DNA of 64,000 nt from Streptomyces sp. BK208 (lineage in GTDB: Bacteria > Actinomycetota > Actinomycetes > Streptomycetales > Streptomycetaceae), in contig NZ_SOAV01000001.1 of NCBI RefSeq assembly GCF_004364245.1, positions 966,684 to 1,030,683 on the forward strand. Direction: 5' to 3'. Each line of letters opens with the position of its first letter. Position 1 is the stretch's first letter. Both the position numbers and the translations under genes were made by a program. The notes below the pieces were generated by a model that was not told where the DNA came from, searched no databases, and saw only the letters and a list, made by a program, of their open reading frames with translations. Positions 47,599-55,149 of the stretch are shown piece by piece.

Positions 47599-47812
47599 TG
47601 ACTCCGGCGTGCGGAACGCACGGGTAACTTCGCGGGAAGGGGCGCCCGGAGCCCGTGGAGGGAGCGGTTCGGCGTCCAGGCGTCTGCTCCCCGTCCGCTG
47701 TCCCCGGCGTGACGAACGACGGTCGCTGGTAGGGGAACCGCGCGGGATCGCCGGCCTCGCCGGACATCGCGAGGACGGCCGGTGACCGGTCAGTGGGAGT
47801 GTGACCCGCCGT

Positions 47813-48472
47813 TCACTCGGCGGTGGGGACCACCCTCAGGTGGGCGGTGGTCCGGCCGGCCCGCGGTGACCGCTGCACGGTGCGGCGCGGTTCGCGCAGG
47901 ACCAGCGTCACCCGGGTGCACTCCAGCTCCTGGAGGGTCCCGGAGGCCTCCATGACGACGCGGCATTCGGTGGTGCCCCGGCGCGGGTCGGGGTGGTGCA
48001 GCGGCCGTACGGCACCGTCGTGTTCGACGGCGCGCGCGCCCACGGCCCGGACCCAGTGCGGCAGGCCCTGGCGGTAGGCGGCCTCCATGATCGGGTCCTG
48101 GGCGATGTCGCGCCGCACGGCCTGCAGACCGGGGTCGTGGCCGTACCGCTCCAGGGTCGCGGCGAAGTGCGCCAGCATGGGCAGGCACCAGCTCGACTCG
48201 TGCTCGCCGAGGACGGTGGAGGCGTCCGGGTGGAAGAGGACGAACCTGAGGAAGTTGTCGTCGGGCATGGCCGTCGGATGCGGTCCGGCCCCCTGGAAGA
48301 GTGTCCGGAAGGCGCCGTTGGCCAGCACCACGTCCCAGCGGTGGTCGACGACGAAGGAAGGGAAGGGGACGGCCTCCAGGAGCGCGGCGTAGTCCTGGAG
48401 ATAGGCCTGGGCCTCGGGGGTCGTGGGGGTGGGCCGCGGCGCCGACCGCTGCCCTCCTGCCTGAAATGCCAT
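47813..48472 (-). CDS. MmyB-like ligand-binding (PAS-type) protein without DNA-binding domain
   Basis: The 219-residue protein matches the C-terminal ligand-binding domain of MmyB-type regulators: YLQDYAALLEAVPFPSFVVDHRWDVVLANGAF at the start, NFLRFVLFHPDASTVL in the middle, and a beta-rich end with LQELECTRVTLVLRE. Full MmyB regulators have an XRE helix-turn-helix first, with SxRRPGLRREEVA motifs; here the ATG at 48472 leaves only about 15 residues before the PAS-type domain. GAGGGG precedes the start. It is divergent from an EspR-like DNA-binding protein gene, which suggests that the two could work together. Confidence 0.72.
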   Translation of the reverse strand: MAFQAGGQRSAPRPTPTTPEAQAYLQDYAALLEAVPFPSFVVDHRWDVVLANGAFRTLFQGAGPHPTAMPDDNFLRFVLFHPDASTVLGEHESSWCLPMLAHFAATLERYGHDPGLQAVRRDIAQDPIMEAAYRQGLPHWVRAVGARAVEHDGAVRPLHHPDPRRGTTECRVVMEASGTLQELECTRVTLVLREPRRTVQRSPRAGRTTAHLRVVPTAE

Positions 48473-48705
48473 CGGGAGGTCACCCCTCTTGCCTATGCGG
48501 CCTTCTCGCGGCGTCCCGCATCCTGGCGCCCTGACCTGCCGCGTGTCAACTATCGTGGCATTTCGTGCCTGTTGACGGCTGAAATAGGCCACAGTTGTGG
48601 CGATACCTGGATGTGAGTTCGAGCGGCAGGCTAATCTCCGGGAAGTTCACGGCAACTGCTTGTGAGAAGCCTGTGAGGCTCGTGAGAGACGTAGGAGAGC
48701 TGTCG

Positions 48706-49362
48706 GTGACGGGTGGCTTCGAAGGTCCGGGTGCCCTGCCGACCACCACGCTGGCCGCCGTAGTCGCCCGGGTCGGCACGCTCGCGGACCGGCTCGGCGT
48801 GGCGCACGGCGAGGTCTTCGACGTGGGCCGGCTGAGCGCCGCCTCCGGGGTGCCCGAGCCCGTCGTCGGGGCGCTGCTCGGCGGCCGGCCGGCCGGCGAA
48901 CCCGATGTCCAGACCAGGTTCGTGCAGCGGCTGGACCTGCTGCGCCGCACCCGGCTGAAACCGAACGGCCGCAGGTACACCCAGCAGGAGATAGCCGACG
49001 GCGCCGGGATGTCGCGGCAGCAGGCCGGTGCGCTCATCAACGGCGACCGGCGCCCCACCATGGAGCACTGCGACGCCATCCAGCGCTTTTTCCGGGTGCA
49101 CGCCGGATTCCTCACCGCCGAGGATCCCGAGGCGCTTTCGGGTGCCCTGCAGCGCACCGAGCAGGAACTGCTGCAGCAGCTGGCCGACCGGGAGCGGGAG
49201 GCGGCGGCCGCCGAGTCCGACCCGCTGGAGCGGCTGCTGCAGGACCACGGCGTGCGCGGCATCGCCTGGCGGGCCGCGCAACTGCCCACCGACCAGCACC
49301 GCGACAAGGTCGCCGAGTGGCTGGACATGCTCCTGGAGAGCGTGCAGCGGCCCGAGTCGTGA
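48706..49362 (+). CDS. EspR-like / XRE helix-turn-helix regulator
   Basis: The 218-residue protein has a helix-turn-helix (about 85-130: YTQQEIADGAGMSRQQAGALINGDRRPTMEHCDAIQRFF). Its C-terminal helices resemble the dimer region of mycobacterial EspR (DHGVRGIAWRAAQLPTDQHRDKVAEWLDML). The N-terminal 60 residues (TTTLAAVVARVGTLADRLGV) are an extra helical segment. Similar small regulators often sit beside conserved Streptomyces operons. The GTG at 48706 follows AGGAGAG at ideal spacing; the frame is open to 48595 but those residues do not look coding. It diverges from the MmyB-like gene with 233 bp between. Confidence 0.75.
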   Translation: MTGGFEGPGALPTTTLAAVVARVGTLADRLGVAHGEVFDVGRLSAASGVPEPVVGALLGGRPAGEPDVQTRFVQRLDLLRRTRLKPNGRRYTQQEIADGAGMSRQQAGALINGDRRPTMEHCDAIQRFFRVHAGFLTAEDPEALSGALQRTEQELLQQLADREREAAAAESDPLERLLQDHGVRGIAWRAAQLPTDQHRDKVAEWLDMLLESVQRPES

Positions 49363-49524
49363 GCCTGTGGCGCGCCCGGCCGCGCCGATGGGCCCGATCG
49401 GTGCGCGGGAGCCGGGGCACGGGCGCGGCCGGAGGGGATTGTCAGTGGCGGGCGGCAAGCTGGGAGGGTGCCACCGCCGTGCGGGGGCGCGTGACCGCTG
49501 ACGTCGTTTGGGGAGAGCCGACCG

Positions 49525-49761
49525 ATGACCACCGCCGTGCTGACCGATCACGAACGCACCGCCGTCCAGGCCTACTTGCGGCTCTTGCACACCGTGCGGG
49601 CCGGTTTCGACACCGGGGCGGGCCCCGGCGGTCCTCCCCGGCCGCCCGTCGTCCCGCCCTCCGTGCTGGCCGAGGCGGAGCAGGCCCTGGAGGCGGCGGG
49701 CCTGACGGGGAACGAGGAGGCGTTCTTCCGGCTGCTGCGCGACTGGTGTCCGTCTGCCTGA
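49525..49761 (+). CDS. Small protein of unknown function
   Basis: The 78-residue soluble protein is helical at both ends (TDHERTAVQAYLRLLHTVRAG and VLAEAEQALEAAGLTGNEEAF) with a Gly/Pro-rich middle. No domain is recognised. The ATG at 49525 follows GGGGAGAG at good spacing, and codon use is typical of the host. It lies 162 bp behind the EspR-like gene and converges on the PPTase gene. The pattern of two helices could be a small regulator partner, but there is no evidence. Confidence 0.6.
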   Translation: MTTAVLTDHERTAVQAYLRLLHTVRAGFDTGAGPGGPPRPPVVPPSVLAEAEQALEAAGLTGNEEAFFRLLRDWCPSA

Positions 49762-49786
49762 CCGGGAGGGCGGGCCCGGTCCGCCG

Positions 49787-50467
49787 TCAGGTGTGCGGGA
49801 CCGTGATCGCCGTGGTGACCAGACCGTTGCGGGCGGACCACTGGCCGGTGAAGTGCGTCAGGCGCCGGCCGCCCACGGTCGGTCCCGCCACCAGGAGGGC
49901 GGCGCGCAGGGTGCCCCGGCGCACGTCGGCCGGGTCGACGGAGATCTCGATGTCCGCCTCCGAGAAGTCCAGCCACTTCCCGGTGAGGGGGAACCACGCC
50001 TTGTAGACCGACTCCTTGGCGCTGAACAGCAGCCGGTCCCAGGGGAGGCCGGGCCGTGCCTCGTCCAGCCCGCGCAGGCGCGCCGTCTCGGCGGGCAGGG
50101 CGATGCTCTCCAGGACTCCGTCGGGGAGCGGCCCGTCGGGTTCGGCGTCGATGCCGAGCGAGGCCAGGTCGGTCAGCCGGACCAGGGCGGCGGCGCAGTA
50201 GGCCTCGCAGTGGGTCATGCTGCCGGTGAGCCCGTCCGGCCAGCGCGGGGCCCCGCGTTCGCCGGTGAGCACGGCCTGCGGGGGCACGCCGAGCTTCTCC
50301 ATGGCCCGGCGGGCGCAGGACCGTACGACGGTGAACTCACGGCGCCGCTTGGCGACCGCGCGTGCGACGATCGCCTCCTCCTCCGGGTACAGCGGCAGGT
50401 GCCCGGCGTCGTCGTGGCCGAACGCCTCCACGGACACGGCGGTGTCGGGCAGCAGTTCCTCGATCAA
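49787..50467 (-). CDS. Sfp-type 4'-phosphopantetheinyl transferase
   Basis: The 226-residue enzyme transfers phosphopantetheine from CoA to carrier-protein serines of polyketide, peptide or lipid synthases. Both signature motifs are present: GIDAEPDGPLP (G-x-D-x-E, metal site) and FSAKESVYKAWFPLTG (K-E-x-x-Y-K). The length is typical for the EntD/Sfp-like subgroup. No synthase gene is near, so it probably serves carrier proteins elsewhere. The start is the TTG at 50467, which shares TTGA with the stop of the metallophosphoesterase and has AGGAGG at the right distance, so translation is coupled. Confidence 0.92.
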   Translation of the reverse strand: MIEELLPDTAVSVEAFGHDDAGHLPLYPEEEAIVARAVAKRRREFTVVRSCARRAMEKLGVPPQAVLTGERGAPRWPDGLTGSMTHCEAYCAAALVRLTDLASLGIDAEPDGPLPDGVLESIALPAETARLRGLDEARPGLPWDRLLFSAKESVYKAWFPLTGKWLDFSEADIEISVDPADVRRGTLRAALLVAGPTVGGRRLTHFTGQWSARNGLVTTAITVPHT

Positions 50468-51351
50468 CGGGTCGCCTCCTGGCGCGACGGGGACGGGGAC
50501 GCCGACGTGAACGGCAGGATACGGCGCAGCCGTCCCGGCGGCCCGGGGCGCTTGCGCCACTCGCGGGGGTAGCCCACCGACACCTCCTCGAAGCGGACCC
50601 CCTCGTGCCAGGTGGTGCGGGGGATGTGCAGATGCCCGTAGACCATGGTGTCGACCCGGAACCTGCGGTGCCAGTCGGCGGTCAGGGAGGTGCCGCACCA
50701 CATGGCGAACTCGGGGTACCACAGGACGTCGGTGGGGTGCCGGTCCAGCGGATAGTGGTTGACGGGGATCACCGGCAGGTCCGCGGGTGCCTCGGCGAGC
50801 CTGCGCTCGGTCTCGGCGACCCGGGCCCGGCACCAGTCCTCCCGGCTGGGATACGGGTCGGGGTGCAGCAGGTACTCGTCGCTGCACACCACGCCGGTGC
50901 CCTGGGCGTACTCCAGCCCCTCGGCCTTGGTCGCGCATCCCTGGGGCAGGAACGAGTAGTCGTAGAGCAGGAAGAGCGGCGCGACGACGGCCGGGCCGCC
51001 CGCGCCCTCCCACACCGGGTACGGGTCCTCGGGAGTGGTCACGCCCAGCTCGCGGCACATCTCGACGAGGTGCTCGTAGCGGGCGACGCCGCGCAGGGCG
51101 ACCGGGTCCTTGGGGTGCGTCCACAGCTCGTGGTTGCCCGGGACCCAGACGACCCGGCGGAAGCGCTTCGCCAGCGTGGCGAGCGCCCAGCGGATGTCGG
51201 CGACCGTCTCGGCCACGTCGCCGGCCACCAGGAGCCAGTCGTCACCGGACTCGGGACGCATCTCCTCGACCAGGGCCCGGTTCTCCTCGTAGCCGATGTG
51301 CAGGTCGCTGATGGCCCACAGCTGCCCCGGAACACCACGCCTCGACGTCAT
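50464..51351 (-). CDS. Calcineurin-like metallophosphoesterase
   Basis: The 295-residue protein shows the full metallophosphoesterase motif series: SDLHIGYEENRAL, VAGDVAET, VPGNHELW, PVNHYPLD and VYGHLHI. Two metal ions would be bound. Members cut phosphodiesters or monoesters of many kinds, and the substrate is open. The ATG at 51351 follows GGGAGGGGGAAGGG. It is the first gene of a two-gene unit with the PPTase, which raises the possibility that it acts on CoA, phosphopantetheine or holo-carrier-protein; that is inference only. Confidence 0.87.
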   Translation of the reverse strand: MTSRRGVPGQLWAISDLHIGYEENRALVEEMRPESGDDWLLVAGDVAETVADIRWALATLAKRFRRVVWVPGNHELWTHPKDPVALRGVARYEHLVEMCRELGVTTPEDPYPVWEGAGGPAVVAPLFLLYDYSFLPQGCATKAEGLEYAQGTGVVCSDEYLLHPDPYPSREDWCRARVAETERRLAEAPADLPVIPVNHYPLDRHPTDVLWYPEFAMWCGTSLTADWHRRFRVDTMVYGHLHIPRTTWHEGVRFEEVSVGYPREWRKRPGPPGRLRRILPFTSASPSPSRQEATR

Positions 51352-51487
51352 CCCTTCCCCCTCCCAGACACACGTTCGACGCCACGAGATCACATCGCCG
51401 CGCCGGTCACAAGGCGGCCCGGCGCCGCCGCCCGGGCGGCTCCCGAGGGCCGGCGCGCGACCGGTCGGCGCATCCGTGTGACGCGCG

Positions 51488-51518
51488 TTGCGCTCGGGGC
51501 CGGGCGTACCCCTATGAT
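51488..51518 (+). promoter_or_regulatory. Candidate promoter of the ATP-grasp gene
   Basis: TTGCGC (51488-51493) and TATGAT (51513-51518), with a 19-bp spacer, look like a sigma-70-type promoter. The -10 is nearly consensus. It implies a leader of about 110 nt before the ATG at 51636. The rest of 51352-51635 shows nothing else I can name. Confidence 0.45.
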
Positions 51519-51635
51519 CGCCCCAACACCACCGCCACGCCCCCTTCTTCGCGCAGAGCGGCTCGGTGTCCCTCCCAACCCCTGGCCGGGCACGGCCCGC
51601 TTCGCCCTGCCCGCGAACCCTGGAAGGCGGCTCGC

Positions 51636-52823
51636 ATGGCTTCTCCCGTACGCGTCTGGCTCAACCGCACGTACGCGGAGAACGTCTTCTTCATGGATCA
51701 GCTGCGCAGAAATCCCGCCGACCGGGCCGTCGAGATCCATGCCACGCACGGCGACCCGGACTCCCCCGTGCTGGCCGCCGCGGACACCGCCGACCTGGAG
51801 CCGGAGGGCCTGTCCCCGGCCGGGTACGTCGAGTACGCGCTGGACCAGTGCGCGCGGCGCGGCATCGACGTGTTCGTGCCCCGGCTGCACCAGTCGGCCG
51901 TCGTGGCGCACCGCGCCGAGTTCGAGGCGGCCGGGACGGCGCTGCTCGCGCCGACGGCGCGGGCCGTGGCCCTGTTCGAGGACAAGGTGGTCGCCTACGA
52001 GGCGGTCCGGGCGATCGGCGTTCCGGTACCGCCGTGGTGGCGGGTGCGCACGGCCGACGAGCTGGTCCTCGCGGTGGAGGAGCTGGAGGCAGGCGGCCAC
52101 CGGGCGTGCTTCAAACCGGCATCCGGCGCCGGCGGGGTGGGCTTCCGGATGGTCACCCGGGACTCCTTCTCGCTCGCGCACCTGACCGGCTTCCCGAGTC
52201 CGTCCGTGCCGCTCCCCCTGGTCGTGGAGGCGCTGCGGGCGGCCGAGGAGCCCGTGGACTGGCTGGTGATGCCGCGCCTGGAGCAGCCGGAGGTCTCGGT
52301 GGACTGCCTCACCGGCCCCGACGACCGGGTCCGGCTCGCGGTGGGGCGCACCAAGAACGGCCGCCGTCGCGGCTTCACCCTGCACGAGCGGTGGCTGGCA
52401 CCGGCGCGGCGGATCGCCGAGGAGTTCGGACTGCACCACCTGTCCAACGTGCAGTTCCGGATGTACGGCGACCGGCCCGTCCTGATGGACGTCAACACCC
52501 GCCCGGCCGGCGGGCTGCACCAGCTGGCGCTGTGCGGCGTCAACGTGCCGTGGGCGGCGCTCCGGCTGGCCCTCGGCGACGACCCGGGCGAGCTGGAGCC
52601 GCCGTTCCTGGGCCAGGACTACGCGGTGGTGTCCGGACCGCGCCCCCTGCGTCCCGTGTCCCTGCCGCACCAGCGCGCCGAGCTGTCCGCCCCGCCCGTC
52701 GTGCCGACAGCGGCGGACGCACCGGCACCGGCCGTGGCACCGGCACCGACTGCGGCTGCGGCTGCGGCTGCGGCTGCGGCGTCGTCGGCGCCCGTGCCGT
52801 CGGCCCCGGCGGGACTCAGCTGA
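51636..52823 (+). CDS. ATP-grasp domain protein (carboxylate-amine ligase-like)
   Basis: The 395-residue protein has a pre-ATP-grasp region (VRVWLNRTYAENVFFMDQLRR) and an ATP-grasp fold (about 110-335): FEDKVVAYEAVRAIGVPVPPW, the nucleotide-binding loop HRACFKPASGAGGVGF, and the metal-binding end LMDVNTRPAGGLHQ. Such enzymes join a carboxylate to an amine or thiol through an acyl-phosphate. The substrate is unknown. The last 45 residues form an Ala/Pro tail including ten consecutive Ala coded by GGCTGC repeats, which looks like an expanded, dispensable tail. The ATG at 51636 follows GGAAGG. Its 3' end overlaps the convergent GH4 gene by 8 bp. Confidence 0.82.
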   Translation: MASPVRVWLNRTYAENVFFMDQLRRNPADRAVEIHATHGDPDSPVLAAADTADLEPEGLSPAGYVEYALDQCARRGIDVFVPRLHQSAVVAHRAEFEAAGTALLAPTARAVALFEDKVVAYEAVRAIGVPVPPWWRVRTADELVLAVEELEAGGHRACFKPASGAGGVGFRMVTRDSFSLAHLTGFPSPSVPLPLVVEALRAAEEPVDWLVMPRLEQPEVSVDCLTGPDDRVRLAVGRTKNGRRRGFTLHERWLAPARRIAEEFGLHHLSNVQFRMYGDRPVLMDVNTRPAGGLHQLALCGVNVPWAALRLALGDDPGELEPPFLGQDYAVVSGPRPLRPVSLPHQRAELSAPPVVPTAADAPAPAVAPAPTAAAAAAAAAASSAPVPSAPAGLS

Positions 52824-54153
52824 GGTACGCCAGCCCCGGGTGCACCGCCCGGTAGCCGTCGACGAGGCGCTCGGCCACCCCGACCGAGTCGACCAGGGGG
52901 TGCAGGGCGAAGGCCCGCACCGCGGCAGCGCGGGAGCCGGTACCGGCCGCCGTCAGGATCTCGCGCTCCACGGTCTTGACCGCGCAGACCAGGCCGGTGG
53001 CGTGGTCCGGCAGCGGGTCGACGGCCATCGGGTGGGCGCCGTTGGCGTCGACCAGGCAGGGGACCTCGATCACCGCGTCGCGGTCGAGGACGGACAGCGT
53101 GCCGCGGTTGCGGACGTTGAGGACGAGGGTGGCGCGTTCGTCACGGGCGACGGCGCGCATCAGTGCCAGCGCCACCTTCTCGTAGCCGCCGGACAGGTCC
53201 TCGGCCTCGCGCTCGCCCGCGCCCGCCGTCTCGCGGTTCTCGGCCATGTAGGTGGCCTCGCGTTCGGCCCGGGTGCGGTTCCAGGTCGCCAGGGCCGGGG
53301 TGCCGGGGCGGCGCATCGCGTCGTAGAAGCGGTCCTGCTGGTCGCGCAGGAACGCGCCGCGCGTGCGGTCGGCCTCCCGGTAGGCGCGGACGGTCTCCCG
53401 GTTGAAGTAGTAGTAGTGCAGGTACTCGTTGGGGATCGCGCCGAGGGAGCGCAGCCACTCGGGGCCGAAGAGCCGGCCCTCCTCGAAGGAGCCGAGCAGC
53501 TCCGGGTCGGCGAGCAGCCGGGGCAGCTCGTCGCGTCCGTCGACCCGCAGGCCGCGCAGCCAGCCGAGGTGGTTGAGGCCGACGTAGTCGACGAAGGCGC
53601 GGTCCGGGTCGGCGCCCAGCACCCGGGCCACCCGCCGGCCGAGGCCCACCGGTGAGTCGCAGATGCCGACGACCCGGTCGCCGAGGTGCCGGGACATGGC
53701 CTCGGTGACCAGTCCCGCCGGGTTGGTGAAGTTGATGACCCAGGCGTCCGGCGCCAGCCGGGCCACCCGCCGGGCGATGTCGACGGCGACCGGGACGGTC
53801 CGCAGTCCGTACGCGATACCGCCCGCACCGACCGTCTCCTGGCCGAGGACGCCCTCGGCGAGCGCCACCCGTTCGTCGTCGGCGCGTCCCTGGAGGCCGC
53901 CGACGCGGATCGCGGAGAACACGAAGTCGGCGCCGCGCAGCGCCTCGTCGAGGTCGGTCGTGGCGGTGACCGTCGGCGCGTCGGGCACCCCGGCCGCCTG
54001 CTCCGCGAGCACCCGGGTCACCGCGGTCAGCCGGGCCGGGTCAAGGTCGTGCAGGACGACGTCGGTCACGCGCCCCTCGGCGCGGTCCCCGAGGAGCGCC
54101 CCGTACACGAGCGGCACCCGGAACCCGCCGCCGCCCAGCATCGTCAGCCTCAC
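52816..54153 (-). CDS. GH4 family glycosidase (6-phospho-beta-glucosidase-like)
   Basis: The 445-residue protein has the Rossmann opening of GH4 (LTMLGGGGFRVPLVYGALL) and its NAD/metal motifs: NFTNPAGLVTEA, GICDSPVG (Cys metal ligand) and DYVGLNHLGWLRG (His metal ligand). GH4 enzymes cleave by an NAD-dependent redox-elimination mechanism with Mn2+; many act on phosphorylated disaccharides, but actinobacterial members are not all phospho-specific. Two GTG starts are possible, 54162 and 54153; the latter has GGAAGG at 9-bp spacing and matches the family start, so it is preferred. No PTS genes are near, which weakens the phospho-sugar assignment. Confidence 0.85.
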   Translation of the reverse strand: MRLTMLGGGGFRVPLVYGALLGDRAEGRVTDVVLHDLDPARLTAVTRVLAEQAAGVPDAPTVTATTDLDEALRGADFVFSAIRVGGLQGRADDERVALAEGVLGQETVGAGGIAYGLRTVPVAVDIARRVARLAPDAWVINFTNPAGLVTEAMSRHLGDRVVGICDSPVGLGRRVARVLGADPDRAFVDYVGLNHLGWLRGLRVDGRDELPRLLADPELLGSFEEGRLFGPEWLRSLGAIPNEYLHYYYFNRETVRAYREADRTRGAFLRDQQDRFYDAMRRPGTPALATWNRTRAEREATYMAENRETAGAGEREAEDLSGGYEKVALALMRAVARDERATLVLNVRNRGTLSVLDRDAVIEVPCLVDANGAHPMAVDPLPDHATGLVCAVKTVEREILTAAGTGSRAAAVRAFALHPLVDSVGVAERLVDGYRAVHPGLAYLS

Positions 54154-54312
54154 GTCCCGCACCCTTCCGCCGCCCGCGGCCGCACTTGCGTACGGCGCCG
54201 ATCATGGCACGGCCGGGTGCCCCCGCGCGCACACCTCGCCCTCCCCGGTCACGGGGCCGGACGGGCGGGGCCACCGGGCGGTGACCCCGCCCTGAGCGGG
54301 ACCCGTTCACAA

Positions 54313-54672
54313 CGGGCCGACGAGACGCTGGAGTTCGATCTGACGCAGTCACTGGCGTCCGGCGAGAACCTCCCGGAAAGGGTCGCGCGGGAATGCCCGC
54401 TGAGCATGTTCCTCGGCGACCTGCACGACGCGGACAACACCCTGCTGGACTGCGTCGGCAGGATGAGCAGTGAGATGACCCGGGTGCCGTTGTTCATCGT
54501 GGCCGCGGCGCGACCCCAGCTCTTCGACCGGTGCCCGGGCTGGGGTGGCGGAACGCCTCAGTTCACCACCATGTCCATCGATCCGCCGGTGGCGGCCTGG
54601 CGGACGCCGGCCAAGCTTGCGGCCGCACCGGCGAACCGGTCCTTCCCCGGTCTCGCCGACTGCACGCCCTGA
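54313..54672 (+). pseudogene. Remnant of a LAL / cyclase-associated AAA ATPase
   Basis: The frame reads about 120 residues that recall the middle of large ATPase regulators: SMFLGDLHDADNTLLDCV aligns by eye with the Walker B line (LEDLHWADDALLDFV), VPLFIVAAARPQLFDR with VPLLVVCTARPEL, and PGWGGGTPQFTTMSIDP with PGWGGGKxNxTTLSL. There is no start, no Walker A and no C-terminal domain, and key Glu and Trp of the Walker B line are changed. The frame is closed by TGA at 54670-54672. It is a decayed fragment. The stretch 54163-54312 before it shows nothing else. Confidence 0.6.
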
Positions 54673-54738
54673 CCGCCGCTCCCCCACGCGTCGCGGAGGG
54701 GCCGGGCACCGTCCACGGACCCTCTCCTCCGGCTCAGT

Positions 54739-54840
54739 GGTGCAACCCCTTCTTACCGGGTGTCCGACCACCTGGAAGCGGCCTTGCGCGACCTGTGCTC
54801 CCTGTTCCGCGACGAGGACGAGCGGCGCCTGACGGGCTGA
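54739..54840 (+). pseudogene. Remnant of a small regulator C-terminus
   Basis: A startless frame ending at TGA 54838-54840 reads SYRVSDHLEAALRDLCSLFR followed by DEDERRLTG. The pattern looks like the wing strand and last helix of an ArsR/MarR-type protein. No ribosome-binding site or start lies upstream. Directly after it is a strong hairpin (54865-54901), which may be the original terminator of the lost gene. Identification is weak. Confidence 0.35.
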
Positions 54841-54864
54841 CGGCCCTCCGTCCCCGCTCCCCAC

Positions 54865-54901
54865 GGCACGCCGCCCGGTCCCCCTTCCCGGGCGGCGTGC
54901 C
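54865..54901 (+). terminator. Terminator hairpin
   Basis: GGCACGCCGCCCGG (54865-54878) and its perfect complement (54888-54901) form a 14-bp stem with a 9-nt loop, 24 bp after the stop of the decayed fragment. It insulates the GH16 promoter downstream. Confidence 0.8.
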
Positions 54902-55033
54902 GTCACCGGGAACCGGTCGTGGGCGGTGTCCCCCGTCCCCCGGGGCACTCGGCAGCGGTCGGCATTGTCGCGACATCACGACGTTCAGGGGCTGAACTCC
55001 CCATCCCCGCACGGACTTTCTCGGCTTCACCTC

Positions 55034-55086
55034 TTGACGGCGGCGTCGGCCCGGAGCACATTGGCGGCACTCTGAGAGCGCTCTCA
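55034..55086 (+). promoter_or_regulatory. GH16 promoter with CebR-like operator
   Basis: TTGACG (55034-55039) is followed after 17 bp by CACATT (55057-55062), a weak -10. The perfect 14-bp palindrome TGAGAGCGCTCTCA at 55073-55086 lies in the expected early transcribed region. It differs from the CebR box TGGGAGCGCTCCCA at two symmetric positions. The layout repeats that of the first GH16 gene at 34171-34221. Confidence 0.7.
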
Positions 55087-55149
55087 AAACCCCCCGGGAG
55101 CGTGCTCGGGCGTTCCGCTTCCCACTCCCGCATCGAGAGGCGACCCCAC

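Noticed and set aside
52816..54153. Firm assignment as phospho-sugar-specific enzyme of a PTS pathway
   Set aside because: No PTS or kinase gene is near and GH4 specificity cannot be read from the visible motifs.
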